From contig CM059558.1 of assembly GCA_030386875.1 (NCBI GenBank), positions 11,541,501 to 11,605,500 on the forward strand: a stretch of DNA of 64,000 nucleotides, in the 5' to 3' direction. Numbering within the stretch: the stretch's first letter is position 1; each line of letters starts with the position of its first letter. The position numbers and the translations under genes were made by a program. This document shows, piece after piece, positions 21,086 to 32,631 of the stretch. A model generated the notes under the pieces. It was not told the DNA's origin. It made no database searches and worked only from the letters and a program-made list of their open reading frames with translations. Origin of the DNA: Morinoia aosen (taxonomy: Eukaryota; Arthropoda; Malacostraca; Amphipoda; Talitridae).

Positions 21086-23292
21086 AGGGCTTCAAAATTT
21101 ATCATTCACTGGTAAACAGCGGTGCGGCATCTTAGTCAGATCTAGAGAACTCCATCTTTAAATACCATATTGGGGGCATCTGCAGTCCAAAGGTCGATTC
21201 TCCCGATTTTTGTTTTTATTGCTTTAAATGAGTTAGAGACATGTCCCGGAATGTCTGTAAAAATATCAGGAACCTACCCCAGAGCTAACGTCCCTCCCGG
21301 GGGGGGGGAGGGCATCCCTCTTACGGACCTTTTTTTCATTTTTGAACCTAAAGCAATGAAATTTGGTATACTGATAGGAAATGCAATTTTGAATCATTTA
21401 TCATCAATGACAAAATGCGATTTTCTTGAAAAGAAAACGGGAAATCATAGAAAACGACATTTTTGGGGGGGTTTTCTAAATGCTTCTCCTCCTACAGTTT
21501 TTGAGCTACAGTAATGATTTTGGTATCATTGAATGCAGAATAACGTGGACAAAAAAAAAAAAATCTGAAATTTTCAATTTTTTTCAATTTCATTTTTTTA
21601 TATATTTCATCATTCATATTCCTCATCCCCATCCGAATATTTTTTTTTATTATTGAATTTAGAGCAATGAAATTTGGTATACTGATAGGAAATACAATTT
21701 AGAATCATTTATCATTTATGACAAAATGCGATTTTCTTGAAAAGAAAATGGGAAATCATAGAAAACGACATTTGGGGGGGGGGGGGGTTTCTAAATGCTT
21801 TTTCTCTGATAGTTTTTGAGCTACAGTAATGATTTTGGTATCATTGGATGCAGAATAACGTGGACATTCCAAAAACTTGAATGCTTTTCCTCAAATTTCC
21901 AATATAAAAATTTAAAAAATTAAAAAGAAAAAAAATCAAAATATTCTCAAGAAAATTCAAATTTATGACGTCATAACTTTGAAACAAAAATGAATTTTGA
22001 AAAACTTCTCAATACATTGTAAAGCCCTTGTTTTTCTGCATCCAATGATACCAAAATCATCACTGTAGCTCAAAAAATGTAGGAGGAGAAGCATTTTGTT
22101 TCTTAAAAATAGGTTTTATAAAAAAAGTAACTTATCAAGACGTTTGTCGATATAACTCCGAAGTTTACAAAGCTAGAGCAATGTGGTTTGCTGCATTTGG
22201 AAGTGAAATATGTGCTCTAAAGTTGTATCGGCGTTGATTTTCAAAAAAATTTGTGAAAATTTTTCCGTAGACTTTTTACAAAAAAAGTACAAATTTGATA
22301 CTCCATTTTTTCAAAAAAATTTATAAATTCAGAATGAATTCAAATCAAAAAAATGGCTCGATACGATTTAGGAGCACACATTCTACTTTCAAATGCAACA
22401 AACCGCATTGCTCTAGCTTTGTAAACTTTGGCGAATTTAGAACAAATGTCATATATACATATTTTTAATTATCATGAATAAAAATTTTTCTATGGCCTAG
22501 GGCAAAAAACTTGTTCAATAAAAGTTGTTAGGAATCTAGAGACCTAGTAGTCTGCAAATTTTCATAGACGTAAGTCCAATAGAAAAAAATCTACGGTTGG
22601 AGTGGATAAGGTCTCCTTAAATGACGTGTTTTATTTATTAGGCTTTATTAATTTACACACATCGCATTGAAGCATCAATTTTTTAGCTCTAAAGTTTATC
22701 CCACTATCAATAAAAAAAAATTAAACGAAAATTTAATTTTTTTTTCTATTTGAAGCAAACTTTACCATCACAGGATGGAAAAAATTTTTTACGGTGACTC
22801 AAGTAATTCTGAGAAGCATGTGAATTTCCATAGGTGCTCTCTTTTAATGGAAAACGCATTCACGTTGCCTTATGTGACCTGATGTAAGCACCATCGCTGT
22901 ATTGAGTGTTTTGCTGCTGTTGCAGCAGCAAAACACTCAATACAATAAGGCAAATAAGGCTCAATAAGGCAACGTGAAAGCGTTTTCCATTAGGCGAGAG
23001 CACCTATGGAAATTATCACATGTTTCTCAAAATTACTTGAGTCACCGTAAAAACTTTGTTTTCATCCTGTGATAGTAAAGTTTGCTTCAAATAGAAAAAT
23101 AATCAAAAGTTTTTTCATTTTTTTTTATTGATAGTGGGATAAACTTTAGAACTAAAACATTGATGCTTCAACGCAATGTGTGTAAATTAATAAATCCTAA
23201 TAAATGGCATACGTCATTTGAAAATGGAGTTCTCTAGATCTGACTAGAGATATCCCACCGTTAGTTACTAGTGTAGAAAAACTTTGAAGCCC
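21086..23292. mobile_element. TTAA-flanked fold-back element with nested repeats
   Basis: The ends GGGCTTCAAAATTT and AAACTTTGAAGCCC are inverted, each bordered by TTAA (21082-21085, 23293-23296). The first about 80 bases of each end match, including CAGATCTAGAGAACTCCAT. Inside are a direct duplication (21344-21550 and 21655-21865), an inverted partial copy of it (about 22025-22105), another inverted pair (22164-22216 and 22372-22426), and a long palindrome (22615-23230). No transposase is present. TTAA targets are used by piggyBac and Kolobok; the termini do not decide between them. The left TTAA is shared with the edge of the neighbouring TAA-flanked element, so the target duplication could be fortuitous. 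Confidence 0.5.
22615..23230. repeat. About 300-bp-arm palindrome centred at 22921
   Basis: The centre GCTGCTG-TTG-CAGCAGC sits at 22913-22929. Arms match outward through GTATTGAGTGTTTT, the ACGTTGCCTTAT block, the GGTGACTCAAGTAATT block, the AAGTTTGCTTCAAAT block and TTAATTTACACACA. The right arm carries three AATAAGGC units where the left has one. It may be two head-to-head copies of one element or a fold-back. Confidence 0.8.
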
Positions 23293-23296
23293 TTAA

Positions 23297-24574
23297 GGGC
23301 TCTGCCATTGAATCGCAAGGATTATACAATTTTATACCACAGGTGATACAGAGGAGAATGTTTTTAAAGTCTACTAGCGTGGTTGAATTTGAGTATAGCT
23401 ACCTGTGGGCCCGAATAAGTTCAGCGACTTCTGGGGCATCCTACCATCAACGTTATTCTAAGGTTTACAATGATGTTTAATCTAATTCACTTAACTTAGT
23501 TTCGCAGTAGACTGATCAATGAGATAATTAACTCTATATTTGATGTTTTATTTTACAGTATAGGTCATTTGGGCCATATTTTACAGTATATTCGATAATC
23601 GATTTAATAGCAGACTGAAGATCGGCGATATTACCCATGGCAAATTATATTATTAGGACCAGTCATGTAGGAGACAAGATTTGACTTCGTGATCTTACAC
23701 GACTAGTATTCTGATAAGAAGTGAGATTGAAGATTTATTTTGAATACCTTGTGAGAATTACTTTCACGGATCTCCGTAGGGAATGAGTTCCAAGTTTTAG
23801 TTCCAACGAAGAGGATACTATGTTGAAGCCGGTCCTTTAAATAATAAGGAAGCCTGAATTTACATCTATTTCGGGTTAATTAGTCGTGATGACCAGTTTG
23901 CGCAGTTGGTGATTGTTTTAGGCTATTATTGCCATCATTTGTTTATGTTTTGTAAATGAACTTACAGATGGAGATTTTGTAGAGATCCGAAAGTTTAAGT
24001 ATTTGTAAATTTTTGAATGAATCATTTGTGTGAGCATTATATTCTAGATTCTTTGCCGCTCTGATGGCTCTTTTTTTGCAGAGTAAAATTATATTAGTTT
24101 TACTTTTGTCAGTTCCGTGCCATGCTTCTATTCTGTATTGCAAGCATGGTGAAATGAGCGTTCGGTAGAGTATTTGTAAAGCTGTTTCTGGCAGGTAATT
24201 TTTAACTTTATTTAGGATTCCGATGGATTTTGATAATTTAGAACTAATATGAGCGATGTGCTGTTTGAAGATCAGATGTTAATCAATTATAATGCCCAGA
24301 AACTTACATGAGTTGCTTTCTTCGATTTCACCTTCGCCAATTTATGTGCGTGTGAGAGATATATTGTTCCTGTATGGGAATGTAATATATTTTGTTTTAT
24401 CGGTTTTAAGGCTGATTTTATTAGCTTTAAGCCACGATGAAACCTTTTGGAGTTCATTATTTATACTCTCCGCAATCACAGCGGGATTATGGTTCGGAAG
24501 GACCGCAGAAAGCGTGCTGTCATCGGCAAAAATTATGAATTTGAAAAATGATGTAGATTTGATAATTTCATTTG
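23297..24574 (-). mobile_element. LINE-A, 3' piece: end of reverse transcriptase ORF plus 3' tail
   Basis: On the - strand the RT palm motif FADDSTLSAV is followed by the thumb region SSWLKANKISLKTDKTKYIT, LGIIID and YLPETALQILYRTLISPCLQ, then RRAI-like and ILKLSDLYKISICKFIY at the ORF end (23943). These are the hallmarks of CR1/Jockey-group non-LTR elements. Stop codons interrupt the frame (for example near 24340), so it is dead. About 650 bases of 3' tail follow. The upstream RT continues beyond the insertion at 24575-25823. Confidence 0.75.
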
Positions 24575-25823
24575 TGCTGCCTTCCCAGCAATTTATGAAA
24601 TTTATATTTTCAAATAACGATAGAAATTTTGTACCTCCGAGTATCGAGAGAACCATTGCGCAAGTTCACTCGTTTTCCGGAAGCGCTCTCTTCCGGTACC
24701 TTAGGTATATAAACTCAGCCCTTCAGGCAGAGGCCACCAATCATGTAAGAGAACCGTCTGAGTGTAGTGTGTAGACTCCAGAGAAGAAATGTAAGTATAG
24801 TATTAAATAATAGGGGATATAGTCAATTGCTAACGGTTTTACACATTGTTCTAATGGTTGACTTGATCTGTGTTGTTCAGTGTTGTGAACTCATTCATTT
24901 TGTTTGAGTAAATTATTGAGCCTTATGTTGATCCTTGCTTGGCAGTGCTGCTTTCATTTGCTGTATTCTTTGTGACAGCTGTTAATTTTCTCTAGGCGTA
25001 CTGTATTGTATAAATCCTCACTGTCAATTACAGCTAATGTGATGGATTGAGCTATGGTTTTTGGACTCTAGAATTAAGTTCCTCACTTAACTTGCTATAT
25101 TAAATGACATATTTGCCTATTTTATTTTAGTGACTTTGGGATATGTTAGATCACATATATAGTTGATTATGAATGTCATAGAAGACTGCGTTCATGCACA
25201 TAAGGTAATTTATTTACTTGTACTGATGTATCTAAAATGTGCCGCCTGTTCACTTGTTGACCTCCTTGGTGGATGTATGTGATAACTATGTCCGGGTGGT
25301 GCTGTTGTATTGCTAGACCGTTGTGACTGGTCATGTTTAGTCAGAGACATCTCGAGTTGTCGAGCATTGCCTATGTAGGAATAACCGAAGAACTTCAATT
25401 CAGCGTCTACCTGGGTTGGACATCAGTGTGTAGAGTACTACCTGACCTTAGTATTTTATAGGTCTCTAACTGGGTAGACTGCTTATATCCGAGTGTGCCA
25501 TTAGGATGCACGTATAAGAATCGTGCTCAGACTCGCCTATAATTTGTGTGTTGGCTGAGCTGCTAAAGTGTTACTCGTGTTCGCTGAGGCGAGTTTTCTC
25601 GTAACAATGACGCAGTTCTGCTCCAATTTTGCGTCATTACTTTGGGACTTACACCCTGCATCACTTTTTAGATTTGTAACCTCTAAAAACTGTGTATTTT
25701 TCAATTACCTCTGCGCTAACTACACTTTTCTCTTTCAAGTAATTTTACGTAATCAATAAATGGTTGTTTTGACAAGTTTTGCTTCATCCTTGGACTTTTC
25801 TGAACCTCCCCTAGGTCGAATTA
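24575..25823 (+). mobile_element. LTR-like insertion (probable solo LTR) in LINE-A
   Basis: It is a 1.25-kb block flanked by ATTTG on both sides (24570-24574, 25824-25828) that interrupts LINE-A between the PQGSVLGP and FADD motifs of its reverse transcriptase. It has a TATA box TATATAAA at 24706 and a polyadenylation signal AATAAA at 25755, 60-70 bases before its right end, as an LTR would. It starts TGCTGCC but does not end in CA, so the LTR reading is an inference. No coding parts are present. Confidence 0.5.
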
Positions 25824-25895
25824 ATTTGTCGAGGCAGCCACATCATTGATAAAAATCAGAAATAGGAGGCCCAAGGACAGATCCTTGTGGAACTT
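25824..25895 (-). mobile_element. LINE-A piece: reverse transcriptase motif 5
   Basis: On the - strand it reads PQGSVLGPP followed by FYQ and CGCLDKLI, the conserved turn before the FADD motif. It is bounded by the LTR-like insertion on the left and the Copia element on the right. Confidence 0.7.
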
Positions 25896-26175
25896 TGTTA
25901 GACAAGAGAGGCCTCGTTCCATCTTGGATATATGGAGTACGGCAACGATTACAAGTATGAGGTGTGGGGTAATCAAACACAATAGTTAAACTAAGAACCA
26001 CTGTACTGTACATCTGTCTGGTACGACGGCGAGAACAAGAAGAAGGAGCTCGGTCGCTCTTCACATGAGGTTTACACATGAACATGGAATACGGAACGGA
26101 AGTAATTCAATGGGTGACTGCGGCAACTTATATATATATATGTATGAATATATATACTGAAGTTGGATCTCAACA
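25896..26175 (-). repeat. Copia 3' LTR
   Basis: Direct repeat of 30331-30606; 280 bp, TGTTAGAC to CAACA. The AT-rich TATATATA stretch near its right side differs in length from the other LTR. Confidence 0.9.
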
Positions 26176-26474
26176 CACCCCCTCCAACTGAAGTATTCCA
26201 TTCCACTACGCACAAGCTCACATAGTAATCAATTAGAGCTAACATTTCAACGCTCAGATCTTTCATTGAACTTTGAACGTCAGAAAATCAACATACACAT
26301 CATCAGTGTATATCAACAGATTACACTGAGCATGACACAAAAAAAATATAACGCCCCAATTATGCATAGTCCGCAAAAGCGTTAGGAGTAATGTACTCAA
26401 GAAAATTCTACCTTTTCTTACAATTGATGTACACAAAGCTAAACTAGAAACATGTCAGACACAGTAACTTAGAA

Positions 26475-27266
26475 TTAAACACACACTTTGAACTTAAGCA
26501 ATGACTGTCTGGTAACAGACTTTGTGAACATGTCAGCCATGTTTTCCTCTGAAGGAACAAAGCTCAAAACTGCTTTATTGTCTTGGATAATTTCTCGAAT
26601 GAAATGAAATCTTATGTCGATATGTTTCGAGCGTTGATGATGGACAGGGTTTTTGGCTAGGTCAATAGCACCTCTATCGTCCACAAAAATTTTAACCGGT
26701 TCATCATATCCATCCATATCACACAGTAGCTGTTTGAGGAAAATTCCCTCCTGCACAGCGTAAGTCAGGGCAATGTACTTTGCTTCGCAGCTTGAAACAG
26801 CAACAATATTTTGTTTTTTGGACTTCCAAGATATCAGTGAACTGTTGCTAGATGATTTAAACACATATCGTGATATGCTCTTACGGTCAGAGGATCCACC
26901 CCAGTCAGAGTCAGAGAAACCAGTAATTTGCACGGGGTTCTCGGATTTCACAAATTTCAAACCATATGAAATAGTACCTTTAAGATACTTCAACACAAAT
27001 TTACACAAATTCAGGTGAGCATTTGTTGGACAAGTTAAATGTTTTGACAGTAATGTAACAACATAGCAGATATCAGGCCTAGTACAAGTCATCAAATAGA
27101 TCAAGCTACCAACAATTTCACGGAACAGTTTTGGATCGCACAAATTCCTAGAATCAAAGCTAACATCAAACTTGTTTGCACTGGGATCACATGGAATAGA
27201 CTTAGGCTCACAATCAGACATCCTAAATTTAGACAAAATTGTCTCAACATACTTTGACTGCTTCAT
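26475..27266 (-). pseudogene. Copia RNase H region (fossil)
   Basis: The copia-type end of pol is recognised by DSDWGGSSDRKSISRYVF, SWKSKKQNIVAVSSCEAKYI and the VDDRGAIDLAKNPVHHQRSK block before the C terminus. It lies directly before the 3' LTR, as expected. Confidence 0.85.
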
Positions 27267-27948
27267 CTAAATTGAGTCTTGCTTCACAACAAATTCAATG
27301 CCCAAAAAACATGAAATTTGTCGAAGATCTTTCATTTTGAACTTATTTGACAATAAACACTTGACTTCTCTCAATACAACAGCGTCAGAAGAGGCCAAAA
27401 TTAAATCATCAACCCACACAATAGTAATCACTTTTCCAGGGTCGCTCTCCCTTCTATAAACACAAGTATCACTAAGAGATTGAACAAAATTTTGTTCAAC
27501 AAGAAATTGATGCAAGAGATTGTTCTAGTTACGGCCACTTTGCTTTAAGCCATACAAAGATTTTTTGAGTTTGCAGACTAACTTCTCTCCATTTTTGTCA
27601 AGTTCAACAAATCCTTCAGGCTGTTCAACAAAAACATCAGTCTATTTTTGCATGAAGATAAGCTGTGCACACATCCATCTGGTGAGCAATGTATGACTTC
27701 TACACAACAATATCCATCAGCATTCTAACAGAAGTTAGACGTGCTGTTGGAGAAAAAGTTTCTTTGAAGTCTACATCAGGTACTTCGGAATATCCCTTGG
27801 CTACATAACGATCTTTGAAAGTTTCCTGATCATTGGATCCTGATTTAACATTATAGACCCATCGTCCAGCAATAACAGATCTATCTTTTGGCTTTACAAC
27901 AAGTTCAAACGTTTCATTATCGGCTAGTGCAGCCACCTCATAACTCAT
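27267..27948 (-). pseudogene. Copia reverse transcriptase region (fossil)
   Basis: Recognised from KARYVAKGYSQ-like FKDRYVAKGYSEVPDVDFKE, TFSPTARLTSVRMLM and WVDDLILASSD, the copia form of the catalytic YVDD box. It is broken. Confidence 0.85.
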
Positions 27949-28180
27949 TGTCTTTTTGCACTCAACAGAATCTGGGGACGAAATTGCCTCAGAGTAAGAC
28001 TATGGATACTGCTCACTCTGTAGCAATAATCAACATAATGATTAGTGATATCCAACTCATCTGGGTCAACATCATCCTTTAAATAAGCTGGAGGCTTCTT
28101 TTCTCTCAAAGGAAATTTTCTAGTGGGCTCTGCATATAAATGAGTTTCATTTTGAATCACTTCTGGGACAATCCCAGGTT

Positions 28181-29017
28181 TCAACGCAGCCTTAGCCTTG
28201 TCAGCCTTCTCACTTTTTTCAGCTCAGCCGGATTATCTACATCAATGAACTCATCCTCATCCACCACAATTCTAGAAATTTTATCACAGGATGTGACACA
28301 TCTGACTCCTTTTATTTGACGGGTTTCAGGGAAATAAATCATATAAGCAGAGCTGCACGGGTCATATTCAACAAAAATACCCTGCTCTGATCTAGGGTCA
28401 AGTTTTCCTGGGTTCTGAACCATGGCAAAACACTTTGAACCAAAAATGTGCATATTACCCATGTCGGGTTTCTTGTTCGTGAACATCTCTAAGGGGGTTT
28501 TGCCTGTCCTTTTGTTGAAACACCTATTTCTAATGTAAGCAGCTGTTCTGACGGCAAGATTCCACAATTCTTTTGGTAAATTTGCATGTAGCAACAAACA
28601 CCTAACCATCTCAAACAATGATCTCCAAGATCTCTCAGCAGTCCCATTTTGATAGGGAGAGTACGGAGCTGAAAATTCATGCTTTATTTTGTTCTCCGTG
28701 ACAACAGCTTTGAACAAGTTTGAGGAATACTCTGTGCCGTTATCTGTTCTTAAACGTTTAACAGAGCCAAATGGAGCAGAATCAGCCAAGAATTTTTTAA
28801 ATGCTCCAACAGAATCACTTTTGTTTTTCAGGAAATACACAAAAATAAGGCCTGAAAAATCATCTACAAAAGACATGACATACATAGAGTTCTCGAGAGA
28901 GGTAGGACTTATAGGTCCAGATTTTTCATCAGGGTCTCTGCTCCTATATTGACACATTTTACTCTGGATACAAATCTCACAATGGAAATTTTGTTGTTTG
29001 TTGTGATTTTCATTCAT
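28181..29017 (-). pseudogene. Copia integrase region (fossil)
   Basis: The Cys pair CEICIQSKM of the zinc-binding domain is followed by the core with DDFSGLIFVYFLKNKSD, RTDNGTEYSSNLFK and YSPYQNGTAERSWRSLFEMV. These carry the D, D and E catalytic positions of the family. It is placed before the reverse transcriptase, as in all Ty1/copia elements. Confidence 0.88.
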
Positions 29018-29107
29018 TTAGTAATACCTTCTAGGTTTAACATGTCTTTTACATTACAATGCCCAAGAATATTGTACCACTCCTCCAGAGTGTGTTCACC
29101 AACAGCA

Positions 29108-29527
29108 TTATGAGTCAACTGAGCTGACAGAATTTAAATAATACAGCTTACCACATTTCTTAATATTAAATTCAGTCCCATCTGAAGCAAACAATTTTGA
29201 AACATTTTGACTGAAATTAAATGATGCACCCTGATCAATAGCAGCCTGGACAGAGAAAATATTCTGCTTAAAACAAGGAGAACAAAGAACATTTTTTAAA
29301 ATAACATTGTGTTTCCTATTTTTGGCATCAGTCAGGGTAATCCTTGCATCACCTTTACCATCTACAATATTGTTCGTTCGAGAACCATCCGCTAATTCAA
29401 TGAAATGCTTACTAGGATAAAAACTTCTATCGAAAGATACAAACTTAGATTTATCCCAAATAATGTGAGCAGTAGCTCCACAATCTACCAGTAACTTTGC
29501 ACTGTCTACAACAGAAGCACTTTCCAA
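29108..29527 (-). pseudogene. Copia aspartic protease region (fossil)
   Basis: LLVDCGATAHIIWDKSKF is the retropepsin-like active-site block of copia elements, followed by VDGKGDARITL and the KNVLCSPCFKQNIFSV segment typical of copia protease. Confidence 0.85.
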
Positions 29528-29586
29528 GTCTGTTGATACCCTACAACGAAAAGAGTTTTCACATCTTTGCTATCAGTAGCCATTGC

Positions 29587-30360
29587 TTACACGATATTTT
29601 TCTTTTGGCAAAAATTAGTATCATGAGATGCACTTTTACAAATAGAGCACCACCGATTTTTCTTTGCACTGTGACTTTTGCACTCAGATTTCTTGTGACC
29701 TGACTCACCACATGAGTAACAAGTACTTTTAGAGTCTTTCACTCTCATAACTTTTTCTTCACTTTCACTGTAGCCTTGTCGGGTCTTCTTCGTTTTCTCG
29801 TCACTCTTGAGCGACGATTTGAATTTTTGGAAATTCATTTCTGTACTGTCACCTTGCGTGATGACGGTAGAAAACGTGTTGTAGGCAGCTGGCAATCCCC
29901 TGAAAATCATGGCGATTATCAGTCCATCGCTGATACTTTCGCAGGCTTTCTTCTGGTAGGATGCAGTTGTCTCTGCCCGCAGCAAGTAGTCGGTTACCGT
30001 CTCGCCATTTTTCATCTTCAGCGCGGCCAACTCGCAATACAGAGAAATAATTCTCGGTTTACTGCTACCGAGGTAATGATCACGCAGAATCTTCATGGAT
30101 TTTCTTCCATCTCCAAAGGCGTCCCTGATTATTAACGAGAGACTTTTATCATCAAGGCTTTGCACAAGCTCGGAAAACACCTGATTATTTTTCTCAGCAT
30201 CCAGATTTGATACTTCGCCCTCAAGGACGGCACCCAACGACTTCAAGTCTGGGTAGGCCCAAAATTTCACTTCCCACAACTCATACCTTTCATCGTTGCC
30301 ATCAAAAGTTAGGTTACTGGGCCCATAACCTGTTAGACCAGAGAGGCCTCGTTCCATCTT
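29587..30360 (-). pseudogene. Copia gag region (fossil)
   Basis: The start is MERGLSGLTGYGPSNLTFDG, whose first residues are encoded by the end of the 5' LTR and the primer-binding site. The copia gag core follows (LKILRDHYLG-like MKILRDHYLGSSKPRIISLY), then zinc knuckles CYSCGESGHKKSEC and CSICKSASHDTNFC. Gag would form the particle of the element. Confidence 0.85.
30317..30330 (-). other. Copia primer-binding site matching initiator tRNA-Met anticodon arm
   Basis: The + strand bases CTGGGCCCATAACC directly beside the 5' LTR equal the anticodon stem-loop of eukaryotic initiator tRNA-Met. Drosophila copia is known to prime from a half-molecule of that tRNA; use here is inferred from sequence identity. 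Confidence 0.7.
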
Positions 30361-30606
30361 GGATATAAGGAGTACGGCAACGATAACAAGAATGAGGTGT
30401 GTGGTAATCAAACACAATAGTTAAACTAAGAACTACTGTACTGTACGTCCGTCTGGCATGACGGCGAGAAAAAGAAGAAGGAGCTCGGTCGCTCTTCACA
30501 TGAGGTTTACACATGAACATAGAAAACGGAACGGAAGTTTTTCAATGGGTGACTGCGACAACTGATTTGTTTGTATGAATATATATACCGAAGTTGGATC
30601 TCAACA
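30331..30606 (-). repeat. Copia 5' LTR
   Basis: Partner of 25896-26175. It is flanked on the right by AACTC, one base different from the left target copy AACTT. Confidence 0.9.
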
Positions 30607-30758
30607 AACTCCACGGCTAATTGTCTGTGGGTTTGATTTTGCGTCGTCGATGACAACGTATTGCTTTCGATTTGTTAAGTATGATCTGAACCAATCATGG
30701 GCAACCCCTCGAATGCCATAACAATGTAGTTTCGAGAGTAATATTATATGGTCCACAC
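30607..30758 (-). mobile_element. LINE-A piece: reverse transcriptase between motifs 3 and 5
   Basis: On the - strand it reads HIILLSKLHCYGIRGVAHDW, then FRSYLTNRKQYVVIDDAKSN, the stretch that follows the AFDCVDH box in CR1/Jockey RTs. It is bordered by Copia on the left and the hAT element on the right. Confidence 0.8.
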
Positions 30759-30767
30759 CAGGGTTGC

Positions 30768-30990
30768 GCAGTCGGAGTCGGGAGTCGGAGTCGCCGGAGT
30801 CGCATGTTTTAGGGTGGAGTCGGAGTCGGAGTCGGAGTCGCTTCTCTGAAGTGTGGTGGAGTCGGAGTCGGAGTCGGAGTCGCTACTCTGAAGTGTGATG
30901 GAGTCGGAGTCGGAGTCGCTATTCCGAATGTGGTGGAGTCGGAGTCGGAGTCGGAGTCGTTCATTCGGATGTGGTAGAGTCGGGGTTGGA
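30768..30990 (+). repeat. GGAGTC hexamer array, left subterminal
   Basis: About 25 GGAGTC units are grouped in blocks separated by short spacers such as GCTTCTCTGAAGTGTGGT. A matching array lies at 37456-37675 in the same strand sense. Confidence 0.9.
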
Positions 30991-31010
30991 GTCGGTATTT
31001 TTTGGTGCCT

Positions 31011-32631
31011 TCGATGCTAATTTTTGCTAAAAACTATTTATAATTATTTAAAACCAAAAGTAAACAAAACAGAGTTAGAATACTTTGGTGAAAAATCTAA
31101 AAAATACGCAATGTTTTTGTTGATTATTTTGTTTTAAGTTTGAAACAGCGTATTTATACCTATCACCTAATACCGTCATGTTATCTATTCATTGTGGGTT
31201 TGCATATCTATAAATGTATATATGATTCATACGAGAAAGAAATATAATTGTACTGAAGGAATAATGCATATTTTGCAGTTAAAATGCAAGAATTAGTATT
31301 GAAAGCATTGCAAATTCGTTCTGTATATTTCTGTTTTGTTCATTACTCCTTCAATTAATACATAGGAACTGGAAAATAGTAGTAAATGTGTTGCAAGTCA
31401 CTGGTAGAACATTTCAGCTGATGTAATCCATTGTGCTCCCATAAGGAGTGGTAACTTCGTACGCTCTAAATGATGCGTTGATTGATAATGACTAGTCTTT
31501 GCAGAAACTTAGTTATGTTGTGATCATAAATATTTCTAGTCTTTAGGTTATGATTCATTGCCAATGAGTAGTCTTTGCCAAAACCTGGAGCTATGGTCTG
31601 GTGCATAAAGACTTCTAGTTTTCAGGATATGTTTTCAAAATTGAAATGGCTTCCTTGTCTTTAGGTCAAGTTAACATGCATTAATAATGAAAATTTCTCA
31701 TTTTTAAGTTATTCCTTGAATGTTGTTTGGTTCTTTCAGAGTTATATTGTATTTCACGTTATCATCATCATGTTTAATTTATATCTTCGTATCACTCCCC
31801 AGTTTCTAAGTAAGCATACGCTGAAATGGAGAATTTTATAATTATGTTGATACAATTTTAAAAACTGAAATAGTATCCAATTTGTAGCATTATATAATTA
31901 ATTCCTTTTTGTTAAGGAAGATTTGGAAATGTTGTAAGGTTATCAATGTCGGCATTGAGACACTTGAAAAAAATTGAAATACAATGTAAACGAGCTGCAA
32001 TGAAAATAATTACACACACTAGCAAAAACTTCACTTATAGTCACACACATATTGTAACTGAAAGCAATGCACTATCTCAGCTGCAATGGTTGTTGCAGTT
32101 GTGCGATGCGATGACACAAATTTTCATGCTGAAAACGTTTCAAATTGCTCAAAAAAACACGAAATGAGAAGAACATGAGCGTTCATTATAATAAGAAAGT
32201 GTCAAATATGAAGTAAAAAGTTAGACGAAAATAAGAGATAGTATCATATTACACGCAAAGAAGCTAGAAGTGACTTTTATTCGTAAACAAAACGTTCCGA
32301 AAACGTCAGGCCCCTGCGACGAAAGCAGAACAACTTTTGCCTATTATAGCCGAAATGTAACATAGAGTTGAGCAATAATATGACACCTTTTCTGCATTGT
32401 TACCCTGCATAGTGTAGATACAGAGAAGAAAAGGCAGTGTTCAAATTTGGCCTACCTTATCTACACGTATATTATAATTTTGGGGATTTGAAGCATAGTC
32501 ATTGAATTAACTATTATAATTTCACTGAATTAGTGCTTACTTAGTAATAAAAAACTGTTGATACATTTCTATGCGTCTCAGTGTAGACAGTGCCTACATT
32601 ATCTACTCAGAAAACACTTGCCAGTAATATA
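31011..32631. other. Unrecognised interior of the hAT element
   Basis: AT-rich. One 73-codon + strand frame at 31946-32167 shows no known domain. Nothing else was recognised. Confidence 0.5.

Larger units (their letters stand above)
25896..30606 (-). mobile_element. Copia (Ty1/copia) LTR retrotransposon, fossil
   Basis: LTRs of 280 and 276 bp (25896-26175; 30331-30606) begin TGTTAGAC and end CTCAACA and are flanked by AACTT/AACTC target duplications. In - strand order the parts are gag with two zinc knuckles, protease (VDCGATAH), integrase (zinc-binding region and RTDNGTEYSS core), reverse transcriptase (WVDDLILAS) and RNase H: standard copia order. A purine-rich tract (GGAGGGGGTG, - strand) abuts the 3' LTR. 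The element is broken in roughly five places. LTR divergence of about 7% by eye suggests moderate age. It sits inside the reverse transcriptase of LINE-A. Confidence 0.92.

Noticed and set aside
25843-26085. An 80-codon - strand frame ending in an RT-like PQGSVLGP motif
   Set aside because: It is a chance fusion of Copia LTR sequence and the flanking LINE-A piece, not a gene.
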